Shown here one piece after another: positions 45,696 to 54,566 of a stretch of 64,000 bases of DNA. The notes under the pieces were generated by a model that saw nothing but the letters and a program-made list of their open reading frames with translations, did not search any database and was not told where the DNA came from. The stretch covers positions 1-64,000 of the forward strand of contig JAICGJ010000002.1 in the NCBI GenBank assembly GCA_025923195.1, read 5' to 3'. This DNA comes from Chryseolinea sp. (GTDB lineage Bacteria > Bacteroidota > Bacteroidia > Cytophagales > Cyclobacteriaceae). A program made the translations under genes and the position numbers. Numbering within the stretch: position 1 is the first letter of the stretch; each line of letters starts with the position of its first letter.

Positions 45696-46697
45696 ATGAG
45701 CAGGTACTTGTTTTTGCCAATCGTGCTTACTTTTTTTTTAGCCGCGTGTTCGTCAGAACATGAAGAGGGTTGCGTTTTTCAGCCCGACGTTACGCCGGTA
45801 ACATGGGATTTTGAGATGTTGCAGGATTCACTGATGAACGTGTCATCCAAAAATAGCCTTGTTAAGTTGTTGAGTCGCAACCCCGCGATGCGGGATTTCA
45901 TATTTCGAAGGGCCGATTATCCGAATGATTCGGTGTTTGTAAATCAGCTGTATGACCGGCTGTCCAATCCCCACTTCGATACCTTATACATGGAAGTTAA
46001 ACGCGTGTTTGGTGATGCTTCAAATCTAAGGGACCAGTTCGAAGAAGCATTTTCTAACCTGAAATACTATTATCCGGATTTTAGCCCGCCAAGAGTTCAG
46101 ACCGTGGTCTCAGGATTAATTGATAATGATCTTCTTGTTACCGACTCCCTCATCATTATCAGTCTGGATTATTTTTTAGGGGCAGGTGCGAAATATCGGC
46201 CAAAGATGTATGAATATCTTCTTCGGAAATATGATCCAGATGATATTGTGCCATCTTGCTTATTGATCTATGGAATTAGCAGTCGGTTTAACAAAATTCA
46301 GCAAAGCGACCAGACTGTTCTCGCCGATATGATCACTTATGGCAAGGCCTTCTACTTTGCGAAACACATGTTGCCTTGCGAGCCCGATAGTGTATTCATC
46401 TGGTATACCCCGGAAGAAATTAATGGTTCTCGGAACAACGAAGATTTGATATGGGCCCGATTTATTGAAAGTCAGGTATTGTTTTCCACAAGCAAAAAAG
46501 TGAAGCAGGATTATTTAGGTGAGCGGCCGGTAACAATCCAGGTCGGTGAAAAATGTCCGGGGCGTATTGGCCAGTGGGTGGGCTGGAGGATTGTTGATAA
46601 ATTTAGTGAAAGTCATCCGTCGATAAGTCTGCCCGAGCTGATGGCTATCGAAGACGCTCAAAAAATATTTAAGGAAAGCCACTACAAACCAAGATAA
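45696..46697 (+). CDS. gldB: Gliding motility lipoprotein GldB
   Basis: A lipoprotein of 333 residues, with lipobox LAAC near residue 18. The body matches GldB: an early SLYDEV-like segment (TLYMEVKRVFGD), LKYYYPDFSPPRVQTV, LIIISLDYFLGAGAKYRP, and the C-terminal PGRIGQWVGWRIVDKF. GldB is needed for gliding in Flavobacterium; its biochemistry is unknown, and a remote metallopeptidase-like fold has been suggested. It is apart from the gldKLMN cluster. The ATG at 45696 gives the lipoprotein signal; an extension to 45648 overlaps DUF6702 and is not needed. Confidence 0.9.
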   Translation: MSRYLFLPIVLTFFLAACSSEHEEGCVFQPDVTPVTWDFEMLQDSLMNVSSKNSLVKLLSRNPAMRDFIFRRADYPNDSVFVNQLYDRLSNPHFDTLYMEVKRVFGDASNLRDQFEEAFSNLKYYYPDFSPPRVQTVVSGLIDNDLLVTDSLIIISLDYFLGAGAKYRPKMYEYLLRKYDPDDIVPSCLLIYGISSRFNKIQQSDQTVLADMITYGKAFYFAKHMLPCEPDSVFIWYTPEEINGSRNNEDLIWARFIESQVLFSTSKKVKQDYLGERPVTIQVGEKCPGRIGQWVGWRIVDKFSESHPSISLPELMAIEDAQKIFKESHYKPR

Positions 46698-46772
46698 CGT
46701 CGCCTGGAATTCACACTGCTGCAAGAAAGGCTTTCAACTTCGAAGGGAATAAGCTCAACTCAAAACTTCTTT

Positions 46773-46780
46773 TATCTTTG
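46773..46780 (+). promoter_or_regulatory. Putative -7 element for tpiA
   Basis: TATCTTTG, an exact TAnnTTTG followed by CGGC, lies 20 bases before the tpiA ATG, the typical distance. The -33 TTG is not evident. Confidence 0.55.
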
Positions 46781-46800
46781 CGGCAAAACAAAAATATCCT

Positions 46801-47562
46801 ATGCGAAAAAAAATTGTAGCAGGCAATTGGAAGATGAACAAGACCCTGGAGGAGGCTTCCATATTAGCCTCAGAAGTAAAAGGTATGATCGAAGACGAAT
46901 TGATGTCGGGTGCCATCGTTGTTCTTTGCACACCCTCATTGTTTCTTCTGCCCGTTAGGAATATTTTAGGCGATAGTAAGAGAATTTTTGTCGGAGCACA
47001 GAATTGCAGTGAACATGAGTCCGGCGCTTTCACCGGCGAAATATCCGCTGCAATGTTAAAATCTGCTAAGGTTCCATACGTTATCCTCGGGCATAGTGAA
47101 AGGAGACAATATTTCGGAGAGGATGGCGCACTGCTTGCCCGAAAAGTAGATGCTGCGCTCAAACATAACCTCACCCCAATTTTCTGCTGCGGCGAGCCCC
47201 TTGAGGTACGAGAACGAAATGGTCATGAGTCTCTGGTAAAAAAACAATTGGAAGAAAGTCTGTTTCACCTTGACGACACGCATATCCTTAGCGTTGTGAT
47301 CGCTTACGAGCCAGTGTGGGCTATCGGCACGGGTAAAACTGCGAGCGCGCAGCAAGCGGAAGATATGCACGCGGTAATAAGGCGTCACATCGCGTCGAAA
47401 TATGGCCAGGACACTGCCGAATCCATTTCGATTTTATACGGCGGAAGTGTAAACGCCGCAAATGCGAAGGAGTTATTCGCTTCCAAAGATGTTGATGGTG
47501 GACTTGTAGGCGGCGCCTCGTTGAAGTCAAGGGAATTTACAGAAATTGCCAAGGCAATTTAA
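46801..47562 (+). CDS. tpiA: Triosephosphate isomerase
   Basis: The glycolytic isomerase, 253 residues, normal length. Catalytic residues are visible: Lys in AGNWKMNKT (8-16), His in ILGHSERRQ, Glu in AYEPVWAIGTGKTAS and the phosphate loop YGGSVNAANA. It lies 39 bases before prmA and probably shares its transcript. Confidence 0.98.
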   Translation: MRKKIVAGNWKMNKTLEEASILASEVKGMIEDELMSGAIVVLCTPSLFLLPVRNILGDSKRIFVGAQNCSEHESGAFTGEISAAMLKSAKVPYVILGHSERRQYFGEDGALLARKVDAALKHNLTPIFCCGEPLEVRERNGHESLVKKQLEESLFHLDDTHILSVVIAYEPVWAIGTGKTASAQQAEDMHAVIRRHIASKYGQDTAESISILYGGSVNAANAKELFASKDVDGGLVGGASLKSREFTEIAKAI

Positions 47563-47601
47563 ATAACGGTTTGATAATTATTACAAACCCTGCTTGTGTA
47601 C

Positions 47602-48438
47602 ATGTACCACACACGACTACGGGTCACCTGTGATCCTGAATATGCAGAAATTCTGATGGCTGAAATCGCCGAAGCGGGATTCGATACCTTTCTCGAGACA
47701 GATAACGGCTTTGAGGCGTATGTTGAATTGGAGAAATTTGACAAGGAGCAGCTGGAATTCATCAAGGAAAAATATGATTCTCAAACTCCAATTATATTTT
47801 ATCAGGATCGCATAGAAAGGAGGAACTGGAACGAGGAATGGGAAAAAAACTACAAGCCCATTGTGGTTGAAGGCAAATGTTTGATCAGGGCTGACTTTCA
47901 TGAGCCGGAAAAAAAATATCCTTACGAGGTGATCATCACGCCTAAGATGTCGTTTGGAACAGGTCATCACCAAACTACCTACCTGATGATCAAAAACCAG
48001 ATGGAGATCGATCATCGTGGAAAACGCGTTATGGACGCGGGTTGCGGAACTGCTATCCTGTCCGTGATGGCATCAAAGCTGGGGGCCACGGAAGTACAAG
48101 CTTTTGACATCGACGAATGGAGCGTAAGCAACGGCAGAGAAAATATTGAAGTTAACCAATGTCAGAACGCTCATAATCAACAGGGAAAATTAAGCGAGTT
48201 AAAGTTTCAAGGTTTATTTGATATTATTTTGGCGAATATTAACAAGAACGTTCTGCTGGAGGAAATGAGATTATATCAAAAATATTTAAGGCCCGGCGGA
48301 ATATTGTTGCTCAGCGGTTTTTATTCAGACGACATTCCTGATTTATTAGCCGAGGGGATACAGTGCGGGTTAGTTGAATTGAAACGTGATGAGCTTGAAA
48401 ATTGGGCGGCATTAGTGCTAATTCGGGTCGCGACTTGA
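47602..48438 (+). CDS. prmA: Ribosomal protein L11 methyltransferase
   Basis: The protein has 278 residues. PrmA trimethylates ribosomal protein L11. An N-terminal substrate domain (1-95) is followed by a Rossmann methyltransferase domain with motif I MDAGCGTAILS and the post-motif ILANINKNVL. The ATG at 47602 is preferred to the GTG six bases earlier. A hairpin terminator follows. Confidence 0.93.
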   Translation: MYHTRLRVTCDPEYAEILMAEIAEAGFDTFLETDNGFEAYVELEKFDKEQLEFIKEKYDSQTPIIFYQDRIERRNWNEEWEKNYKPIVVEGKCLIRADFHEPEKKYPYEVIITPKMSFGTGHHQTTYLMIKNQMEIDHRGKRVMDAGCGTAILSVMASKLGATEVQAFDIDEWSVSNGRENIEVNQCQNAHNQQGKLSELKFQGLFDIILANINKNVLLEEMRLYQKYLRPGGILLLSGFYSDDIPDLLAEGIQCGLVELKRDELENWAALVLIRVAT

Positions 48439-48463
48439 ATTATGTGATTGCTCTGGAAGGAGG

Positions 48464-48489
48464 AAAGGCCGCCTGCGCATAGGCCTTTT
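48464..48489 (+). terminator. Terminator after prmA
   Basis: The stem AAAGGCC / GGCCTTT with an 11-base loop is followed by TTC. It is the only structure seen in the 196-base gap before the MFS gene. Confidence 0.6.
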
Positions 48490-48634
48490 CTGAGATCCAC
48501 AAGGATATTTTCTCTTGGTGTTAGCTAACTGGGCATGCCATGTGCATCAAACACATTCGGGTAGTATAATTTTATCCCCTTAAGTTTCATCTATACCCTC
48601 CATCCCTGTATATTTCTTTCTCAATCCTGCCTGT

Positions 48635-49837
48635 ATGAAACCAACCATCTTTACCAAACTCTCGATCATGATGCTCCTTGAATACTTTGTTTGGGGATCA
48701 TGGTATGTGACCATGGGCACATACATGTCAGAGTTTCTTAAATCTTCGGGCGTTCAAATTGGCGCTGCGTATAGCGCACTAGCAATTGCTACGATGATCT
48801 CACCATTTTTTATAGGTATGGTGGCCGACAGGTTCTTTGCTGCCCAGAGAATAATGGGGATCCTTCACTTGCTTGGTGGTGTCTTGTTGTACGCCGCTAC
48901 ACAAGTCAGTGACAATGCCACATTCTATTGGATTATAGTATTTTATTCGCTTTTGTATATGCCCACTATCGCTTTATCCAACAGCATTGCTTTTCAGCAA
49001 ATGACTGATCCAGGAAAACAGTTCCCATGGATTCGCGTCTTTGGCACAGTTGGATGGATTGCCGCGGGATTAATGATCGCCGCATTGTCGATCGAGAAAA
49101 CGCAATTTACTTTTCACATGGCCGCTATTGCCTCCACTGCGTTGGGGTTAATAAGTTTTGTTTTGCCCCACACCCCACCCAAGGCAAAATCGGCAAGTTC
49201 AAGTGCTTCGGCTGTTTTAGGGGCGGAAGCTTTCGTATTGTTTAAGGACAGGCCTTACCTGATTTTCTTTATTGCCGCCATCTTGGTATGTATACCGCTT
49301 TCATTTTATTATGGATTCGCAAATCTTTTTCTAAATGAAGCAGGCATGGAGAACGCGGCCGGTAAAATGGTTCTGGGTCAGGTTTCCGAAGCTGTGTTTA
49401 TTCTCGCGATACCTTTTTTGTTCAACAGCATCGGTGTTAAAAAAATGTTACTGCTGGGTATGGCCGCCTGGATTCTCCGGTACGTCTGCTTTGCATTCGG
49501 CAACGTGGAGGCTAATTTATGGATGCTGTATGCGGGCATTATCCTCCATGGCATCTGTTATGATTTCTTCTTTGTAACGGGCTACATGTATACTGAAAAA
49601 AAGGCTGGAGAAAAGATCAAAAGTGCCGCACAAGGCCTTTTCACTTTTGCAACCTATGGGGTCGGAATGTTTATAGGTACCTGGTTTTCCGGATATACCA
49701 CGGATCATTATACTGTAAATGGCGTTCATCAGTGGACAGAAATTTGGCTTGTACCCACCTATATCGCTCTGGCCGTTTTACTTTATTTTATATTTTTCTT
49801 CAATGAAAAAAGAGAAATTAAGAAGGCGGGTGTTTAG
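48635..49837 (+). CDS. MFS permease of the nucleoside/sugar:H+ symporter type
   Basis: The protein has 400 residues with 12 predicted membrane helices. The start SIMMLLEYFVWGSWYVTMGTY and the motif MVADRFFAAQR between helices 2 and 3 match the NupG/XapB-like symporter family. In Bacteroidota such permeases commonly sit next to Gfo/Idh/MocA and DUF1080 genes and are thought to import sugars or sugar derivatives; the substrate here is not determined. It is 45 bases before the oxidoreductase gene. Confidence 0.85.
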   Translation: MKPTIFTKLSIMMLLEYFVWGSWYVTMGTYMSEFLKSSGVQIGAAYSALAIATMISPFFIGMVADRFFAAQRIMGILHLLGGVLLYAATQVSDNATFYWIIVFYSLLYMPTIALSNSIAFQQMTDPGKQFPWIRVFGTVGWIAAGLMIAALSIEKTQFTFHMAAIASTALGLISFVLPHTPPKAKSASSSASAVLGAEAFVLFKDRPYLIFFIAAILVCIPLSFYYGFANLFLNEAGMENAAGKMVLGQVSEAVFILAIPFLFNSIGVKKMLLLGMAAWILRYVCFAFGNVEANLWMLYAGIILHGICYDFFFVTGYMYTEKKAGEKIKSAAQGLFTFATYGVGMFIGTWFSGYTTDHYTVNGVHQWTEIWLVPTYIALAVLLYFIFFFNEKREIKKAGV

Positions 49838-49882
49838 ATAACTTGTCAATAACTTAACAAAAATTCACTTAAATAACGGGAT

Positions 49883-51073
49883 ATGAATATTGCAATGCTA
49901 GGTTCGGGATTTATCGGTCGATTTTACGCTGACTCGCTCCAAGGTTATCGGAGCAAGGATAAGATCGTGAGCATCTATTCACGCAAGGAAGAAAGCACCA
50001 AAAAGTTTGCAAAGGATTACAATGTCGGCTTTACGACTACAAATATGGAAGCTGCAATCAATAGACCAGACGTTGAAGTGGTTTGCATTTCCCTTCCCAA
50101 TAACCTGCATGAGGAAGCTGTCATGCTTTGTTGCAAGCACAAAAAGGCGGTCATGACAACAAAGCCGTTAGGCAGAAATGCAGCCGAAGCTAAGCGAATG
50201 TTAGAGGCAGTCGAGAAAGCTGGTATTTTCAATGGGTACCTGGAGGACCTTGTCTACACACCAAAATTTCTCAAGGCAATTGAAAGCGTTAAAAATGGTG
50301 CGCTGGGTAGAATCCTTTGGGCAAAATCGAGAGAGACACACCCTGGCCCGCACAGCGATTGGTTTTGGGATATTGAACAGGCTGGTGGCGGATGTATCCT
50401 TGACCTGGGTTGCCATTGCGTAGAGATAACGCGCAGTTACATTGGCAAGGATATCAAACCCATCGAAGTGATGTGTTGGGCAGATACACAGGTAAAGCCC
50501 ATTGATGCAGAAGATCATGCGATCGGTCTTGTAAAATATGAGAATGGTTCCATAGCGCAATTCGAAGTCAGCTGGACTTTCCGTGGTGGACTTGATTTAC
50601 GCGATGAAGTGATGGGCACGGAGGGCACAATCTGGACGAACAATTTTTTAAGGACTGGCTTTGAAATGTTTACCACTGGAAAAGCAGCTAACTACGTTTC
50701 GGAGAAAGCAGAAAGCGACAAGGGGTGGCTATTTCCGGTAGGAGACGAGTTGAATGAACTAGGCTACAATCATATGTTCATGGATATGTTCCAGTCTCTT
50801 GAGCAAAAGAGACAACCGAAGGAAACGTTTTATGATGGTTACATCGTCAATGCAGTGCTGGACGCTGCCTATAAATCTGCTAAGACGAAACAATGGGAGC
50901 CAGTAGCACTAGATGTATGGAGGGGCAAGTCCGGTTATACCAAGGACAGCCATCTGCAGGAGTACGATGCCGAGAATTACCTGGTTAAGGAAGAAGTAAC
51001 TCACTATGGAGCTAAGAAAGTGATTCTAAAAAATAAGAAAACAGGCAAGATCATTGAGAAGGTACTGGACTAG
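49883..51073 (+). CDS. Gfo/Idh/MocA family oxidoreductase
   Basis: The protein has 396 residues. The NAD(P)-binding Rossmann motif GSGFIGRFYADSL is at the N-terminus, then the TTKPLGRNAAEA segment where the family has EKP, and a C-terminal alpha/beta substrate domain. The conserved catalytic Lys is present in this KP motif; the preceding Glu is replaced by Thr. Enzymes of this family oxidise sugars or inositols. It probably forms a unit with the MFS gene. The 3' end overlaps that of the GT4 gene by 23 bases. Confidence 0.88.
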   Translation: MNIAMLGSGFIGRFYADSLQGYRSKDKIVSIYSRKEESTKKFAKDYNVGFTTTNMEAAINRPDVEVVCISLPNNLHEEAVMLCCKHKKAVMTTKPLGRNAAEAKRMLEAVEKAGIFNGYLEDLVYTPKFLKAIESVKNGALGRILWAKSRETHPGPHSDWFWDIEQAGGGCILDLGCHCVEITRSYIGKDIKPIEVMCWADTQVKPIDAEDHAIGLVKYENGSIAQFEVSWTFRGGLDLRDEVMGTEGTIWTNNFLRTGFEMFTTGKAANYVSEKAESDKGWLFPVGDELNELGYNHMFMDMFQSLEQKRQPKETFYDGYIVNAVLDAAYKSAKTKQWEPVALDVWRGKSGYTKDSHLQEYDAENYLVKEEVTHYGAKKVILKNKKTGKIIEKVLD

Positions 51074-52256
51074 CGTGGACCTCCCTCATTACAATCTCTG
51101 CAAATTTTTCACTGAGAATTTTTCGGGAATATTTGGATTCTGCCAGCAAGCGACTCGCCTGCTGGCATTCCTTTAATTTACTGGAAGCATCTACGAAAGG
51201 CTTGAGCTTCCTTACAAAGTTTGTTGGATCTCTAGGGTCAATAAAAATTCCACAATGCTCTGCCTCAATTTCCTGCTTAATCCATCCTCCAAAGTTTATG
51301 GCTATTAGCTTGCCGGCCGCCAGTCCATCGAAATATTTGTTCGGGGATCCAGTTTCTAGAATTGGTAATGGTTTGTAGCAAATAAAGGTTGCATCGGTGA
51401 CGCTCATAATGTCGTGAACTCCCTGACGATCCTGAAACGAAAGGATCGTAAAGTTCGACAATTGATATTGCTTCACAATCCGATGAAAGTAATTCAGCAA
51501 CGCCCCGTCACCGCATAATATGAAATGTACCGGAAGATCTGCTTGTTTAGATGCCCTGGCACACTCAATGTAGAAGTCTAACCCATTTGCTAATCCGATA
51601 GCGCCTATATAGGAAATCACAAATTTTTGAGGGATCCCAAATTTCTTTAGGAGATTCTCATTCTTCTCAGCTGGCCTATAGAACTCAGTGTCCGCCATAT
51701 TGGGGACAAGATATACTGTCTTTCCAGGCGCTTTCTTTTCGACAGAATTTTGGATGGCAGGTGAAAGGGCCACAATAGCGGCGGCATGCCTGTAGATGAA
51801 TTTTTCGAGACCGTATAATACCTGTTTGAAGATATAATTGTTGACAAAGCCCATCTGGATGGGAGCTTCAGGCCACAAGTCCCCAACCTCAAAAACATAA
51901 TTAATGCGATAACGCTGCTTGAGCCAGTATGCAGCTACCCCTATCGTTAGTGGAACCGAAATCGCATAACAAATGTCGATTTCCGGGATTGTGGCTGCGA
52001 GATTAACCGCTCTGATATTATACTTCAAAAAAGATACGCTGCGCTTCCAGAAGCCGAACCGGTTATCATAAGGGACCGGCAGAAAATGGACCTCGATACC
52101 CTCAATTTTTTCAGATTTGAGAGTATCTCCGTTGTAGCCTGTAATTACAGTGACACTTATATTGCGATCTACTAACGCTTTTGCCAAGTAATAAGACCGT
52201 AGCGCACCACCGGTTGCCGGAGTTTTGAAATGTTGATGAAGGAGCAAAACTTTCAC
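51051..52256 (-). CDS. Glycosyltransferase family 4
   Basis: A GT-B fold transferase of 401 residues. The N-terminal Rossmann domain begins VLLLHQHFKTPATGGALRSY, and the C-terminal donor-binding domain has the conserved EtGSPNKYFDGLAAGK region (about 302-318), typical of GT4 enzymes that build exopolysaccharide or LPS. The start is GTG at 52256. It lies alone on the minus strand between the oxidoreductase and DUF1080 genes. Acceptor and sugar donor are unknown. Confidence 0.88.
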   Translation of the reverse strand: MKVLLLHQHFKTPATGGALRSYYLAKALVDRNISVTVITGYNGDTLKSEKIEGIEVHFLPVPYDNRFGFWKRSVSFLKYNIRAVNLAATIPEIDICYAISVPLTIGVAAYWLKQRYRINYVFEVGDLWPEAPIQMGFVNNYIFKQVLYGLEKFIYRHAAAIVALSPAIQNSVEKKAPGKTVYLVPNMADTEFYRPAEKNENLLKKFGIPQKFVISYIGAIGLANGLDFYIECARASKQADLPVHFILCGDGALLNYFHRIVKQYQLSNFTILSFQDRQGVHDIMSVTDATFICYKPLPILETGSPNKYFDGLAAGKLIAINFGGWIKQEIEAEHCGIFIDPRDPTNFVRKLKPFVDASSKLKECQQASRLLAESKYSRKILSEKFAEIVMREVHASPVPSQ

Positions 52257-52322
52257 GCTGCAAAGAAAAGAATTGTTGTGTGTCTTCTGTTTATGCTTAA
52301 CAATATTTTGATTTGTATAAGA

Positions 52323-52340
52323 ATTGTAAAGATTGTAAAG
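52323..52340. repeat. Tandem 9-base direct repeat upstream of the DUF1080 gene
   Basis: ATTGTAAAG is repeated twice without gap, followed by a partial third copy (ATT), about 50-65 bases before the ATG. It may be a binding site for a regulator of the DUF1080 gene; nothing else supports that. Confidence 0.4.
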
Positions 52341-52387
52341 ATTCTATAGAAAACTCACGCTTATTATTGTCATAAAAAAACATTGCC

Positions 52388-52981
52388 ATGATTACAAGAC
52401 TATTGGTGCTAATCCTGATGATCGCCTTTTGCACCAACGCGATCGGACAAACGAAACTTTTTAACGGAAAAGATCTAAAGGGATGGAAGGTCCACGGTAC
52501 AGAAAAGTGGTATGTAGAAAACGGAGAATTAGTTTGCGAAAGCGGTCCGGACAAGCAGTATGGTTACCTGGCATCGGAGAAAGATTATAAGGATTTTGAG
52601 TTAACGGTGGAGTTTAAGCAAGAGTCAAACGGTAATAGCGGGGTATTTTTTCACAGCACTATTGAAGGCACAAAGATTACAGGATGGCAGGCTGAGGTGG
52701 CTCCCAAAGGTCGCTCTACGGGCGGCATTTATGAGTCTTATGGCCGCGAATGGCTGATAAAACCCGATCCCAGCCTGGACCAAGTGCTTAAAGAAGGACA
52801 ATGGAATACCCTTACCGTTAAGATGAAAGGCGATGTAGTTGAAACCTTTTTGAACGGCACAAAAATGATCACACTAGAGGATGAAAAGATTGGTGCAACA
52901 ACGGGAAAAATTGCCCTTCAGATTCACGATGGTGGAGGCGTGAAAGTGCGCTGGCGGAAAGTTGAAATTCGCGAACTTTGA
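52388..52981 (+). CDS. DUF1080 protein (3-keto-disaccharide hydrolase type)
   Basis: The protein has 197 residues: a signal peptide ending NAIGQ (about residue 21) and one concanavalin-like domain with the family hallmarks LFNGKDLKGWKV, ENGELVCES, DFELTVEFK and NSGVFFHS. Members cleave 3-keto-glycosides in the periplasm. With the MFS and Gfo/Idh/MocA genes 1.3-4 kb upstream it fits a pathway that oxidises, cleaves and imports sugars. Its own short transcript ends at a hairpin right after the stop. Confidence 0.85.
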   Translation: MITRLLVLILMIAFCTNAIGQTKLFNGKDLKGWKVHGTEKWYVENGELVCESGPDKQYGYLASEKDYKDFELTVEFKQESNGNSGVFFHSTIEGTKITGWQAEVAPKGRSTGGIYESYGREWLIKPDPSLDQVLKEGQWNTLTVKMKGDVVETFLNGTKMITLEDEKIGATTGKIALQIHDGGGVKVRWRKVEIREL

Positions 52982-52983
52982 TC

Positions 52984-53010
52984 AAGCTCCCGCCGCAGGG
53001 GCGGGAGCTT
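52984..53010. terminator. GC-rich hairpin between DUF1080 and the small sigma-linked gene
   Basis: Perfect 11-base arms AAGCTCCCGCC / GGCGGGAGCTT around a 5-base loop lie three bases after the stop, between convergent genes. No T-run follows, so it may be a bidirectional transcript-end or stability hairpin. Confidence 0.65.
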
Positions 53011-53014
53011 CACC

Positions 53015-53248
53015 TCATGAGGGACGTTCCTGTAATGTTTTGGAGTAACTCAAGATAGATAATACCGTGCCCGACGATGGTTCAACCCGGGCTGCATCCA
53101 TGTCTTTTTTCATGGAACATAACTCTGAATAAAGCGCCTGCAGTTCGCTGTCGCGAACAAGGGCCTTATCAATTCTGCTGTTCTCCTCCTCCGTAGTCTC
53201 GTGGTATAAATACCTGATCAAGTCCGTTTGGGTAAAAGTTTGTATCAT
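53015..53248 (-). CDS. Small protein partly overlapping the ECF sigma gene
   Basis: The protein has 77 residues without signal peptide, membrane helix or cysteine. It overlaps the 3' end of the ECF sigma gene by 80 bases in another frame and begins with a good ATG. The helical N-terminus (TQTDLIRYLYHETTEEENSR) resembles small proteins encoded after Bacteroidota ECF sigma factors. A role as soluble partner or anti-sigma factor is plausible but unproven; it lacks the His-Cys zinc motif of ZAS anti-sigmas. Confidence 0.65.
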   Translation of the reverse strand: MIQTFTQTDLIRYLYHETTEEENSRIDKALVRDSELQALYSELCSMKKDMDAARVEPSSGTVLSILSYSKTLQERPS

Positions 53249-53819
53249 AGGCTCTGTGTTTGACCATCTTCTTACGCAGATTGATCAGTGCATACCGCAT
53301 CCTTCCGAGTGCGGTATTAATGCTCACATCTGTGCGTTCAGCGATCTCCTGAAAACTCATCTGCAGGTAATGTCTCATAATCAACACCTGCTTTTGCTCC
53401 ATGGGCAGCTCTTTTATATAATCTCTTAGTTTCGTACGGGTGTCTTTGAAGATCTGCTTGTCTTCTGCTGACTCATCCGCAAAATCCATTGAGTTAAATA
53501 ATCTGCTACCATCTTCCAATACCACTTCGGGATATCGTTTGTTCTTTCTAAAGTTATCGATTGCCAGATTATGGGCAATCCGGCTTATCCAAGGCAAAAA
53601 TTTGCCTTCCTCGTTGTACCTCCCACCGCGTATGGTGTTAATGGCTTTAACGAAGGTTTCTTGCAATAGGTCTTCGGCAGTATACCTATCCTTAACGATC
53701 AGGTATATCGCTGTAAAGATCCTTGATTTGTGTCGGTGCAGGAGCATTTCGAAAGCTTCATCGTTACCGTTTTGATAGAGCGACACGAGTTGGCTGTCGC
53801 TTAATCTGCTGTCAATCAT
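53169..53819 (-). CDS. ECF-type RNA polymerase sigma factor
   Basis: The protein has 216 residues. Region 2 (LVSLYQNGNDEAFEMLLHRH, then YTAEDLLQETFVKA) recognises the -10 element and core polymerase. Region 4 (MEQKQVLIMRHYLQMSFQEI with a helix-turn-helix) binds the -35 element. The last ~30 residues (after ALINLRKKM) form an extra tail, encoded by the DNA that also starts the small downstream gene. The promoter candidate upstream suggests it has its own transcript. Confidence 0.92.
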   Translation of the reverse strand: MIDSRLSDSQLVSLYQNGNDEAFEMLLHRHKSRIFTAIYLIVKDRYTAEDLLQETFVKAINTIRGGRYNEEGKFLPWISRIAHNLAIDNFRKNKRYPEVVLEDGSRLFNSMDFADESAEDKQIFKDTRTKLRDYIKELPMEQKQVLIMRHYLQMSFQEIAERTDVSINTALGRMRYALINLRKKMVKHRAYDTNFYPNGLDQVFIPRDYGGGEQQN

Positions 53820-53890
53820 TCTGTCTCACTTTTAGGTAACGTAGACGTCTCTTTCGATATTGTGTTGGGTTATTAGAACAAATTGGTTTG

Positions 53891-53921
53891 AAAAGATAGA
53901 AAGTTTTTGATACTGTGCCAA
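53891..53921 (-). promoter_or_regulatory. Putative promoter of the ECF sigma gene
   Basis: On the minus strand TTG (53921-53919) is followed after 20 bases by TATCTTTT (53898-53891), 7/8 of TAnnTTTG. It lies 71 bases before the ATG at 53819. The 53820-53997 gap holds no gene. Confidence 0.35.
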
Positions 53922-53997
53922 AAAAAACTTAAAAAAATCTTGCCTGTCATACAATTTGTTTAGCTAATTGCTCCTAATTCCAGCGTCAGTTTATTGT

Positions 53998-54378
53998 ATG
54001 GCCATCAGCAAGAAAAAAATTATTAAAAGTCTCGAAAACCTATCTGGGGATTTAGTGGAATTAATACACCAGCAATATCCAAATGGTTATCAAGCAAGCA
54101 TCTCCCGAATCACCAATGCAAAAAAAGAGCCGATTTTTGTTTTCCCGCTGGATACTGAAGAGGCCATCTATTTGATCAAAGTTCCGGTAACCAAAAACAG
54201 CTCTGGCGAATATGATGTCGATTCAAAGGAGGAAGATGATCTGGATAAAGGAGACGATGGATTTGACGGACCGGACGATTTTGACGCTGGTCGAGGTGAA
54301 GCAGATGCGGATTATGATGATGAAGGCGGAGGCCGTGCGAGCCGTGAAGCCAGCTACGACCCAGATTTTGATACCTAG
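53998..54378 (+). CDS. Hypothetical protein with acidic C-terminal tail
   Basis: The protein has 126 residues. The first 65 form a small basic alpha/beta domain (AISKKKIIKSLENLSGDLVE, then EEAIYLIKVPV). Residues 75-126 are a disordered tail very rich in Asp, Glu and Gly (DDLDKGDDGFDGPDDFDAG and similar). I do not recognise the family. The ATG at 53998 is preferred to a TTG 30 bases upstream. The 188 bases that follow, before uvrA, contain no gene I can support. Confidence 0.65.
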   Translation: MAISKKKIIKSLENLSGDLVELIHQQYPNGYQASISRITNAKKEPIFVFPLDTEEAIYLIKVPVTKNSSGEYDVDSKEEDDLDKGDDGFDGPDDFDAGRGEADADYDDEGGGRASREASYDPDFDT

Positions 54379-54566
54379 ATTTTTTGAAACTCTTAGTCGA
54401 GCAATTTGACCATTCGACTGAAATCCTGAGAACCTTACCTGTCATCGTGAAAAAAGAAGTTGCGGTGATTTAGTCCCGTCAGGGTGGAATTTCTTTAAGT
54501 TTATCTTGCCATCGCCAAACTTTATCTTCAGAACGCAAGTTAGGTGAGGGTAATTGAAAGAATAAT

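Noticed and set aside
52323-52340. The 9-base tandem repeat as a CRISPR-like or satellite array
   Set aside because: Only two full copies without spacers; at most a small regulatory site.
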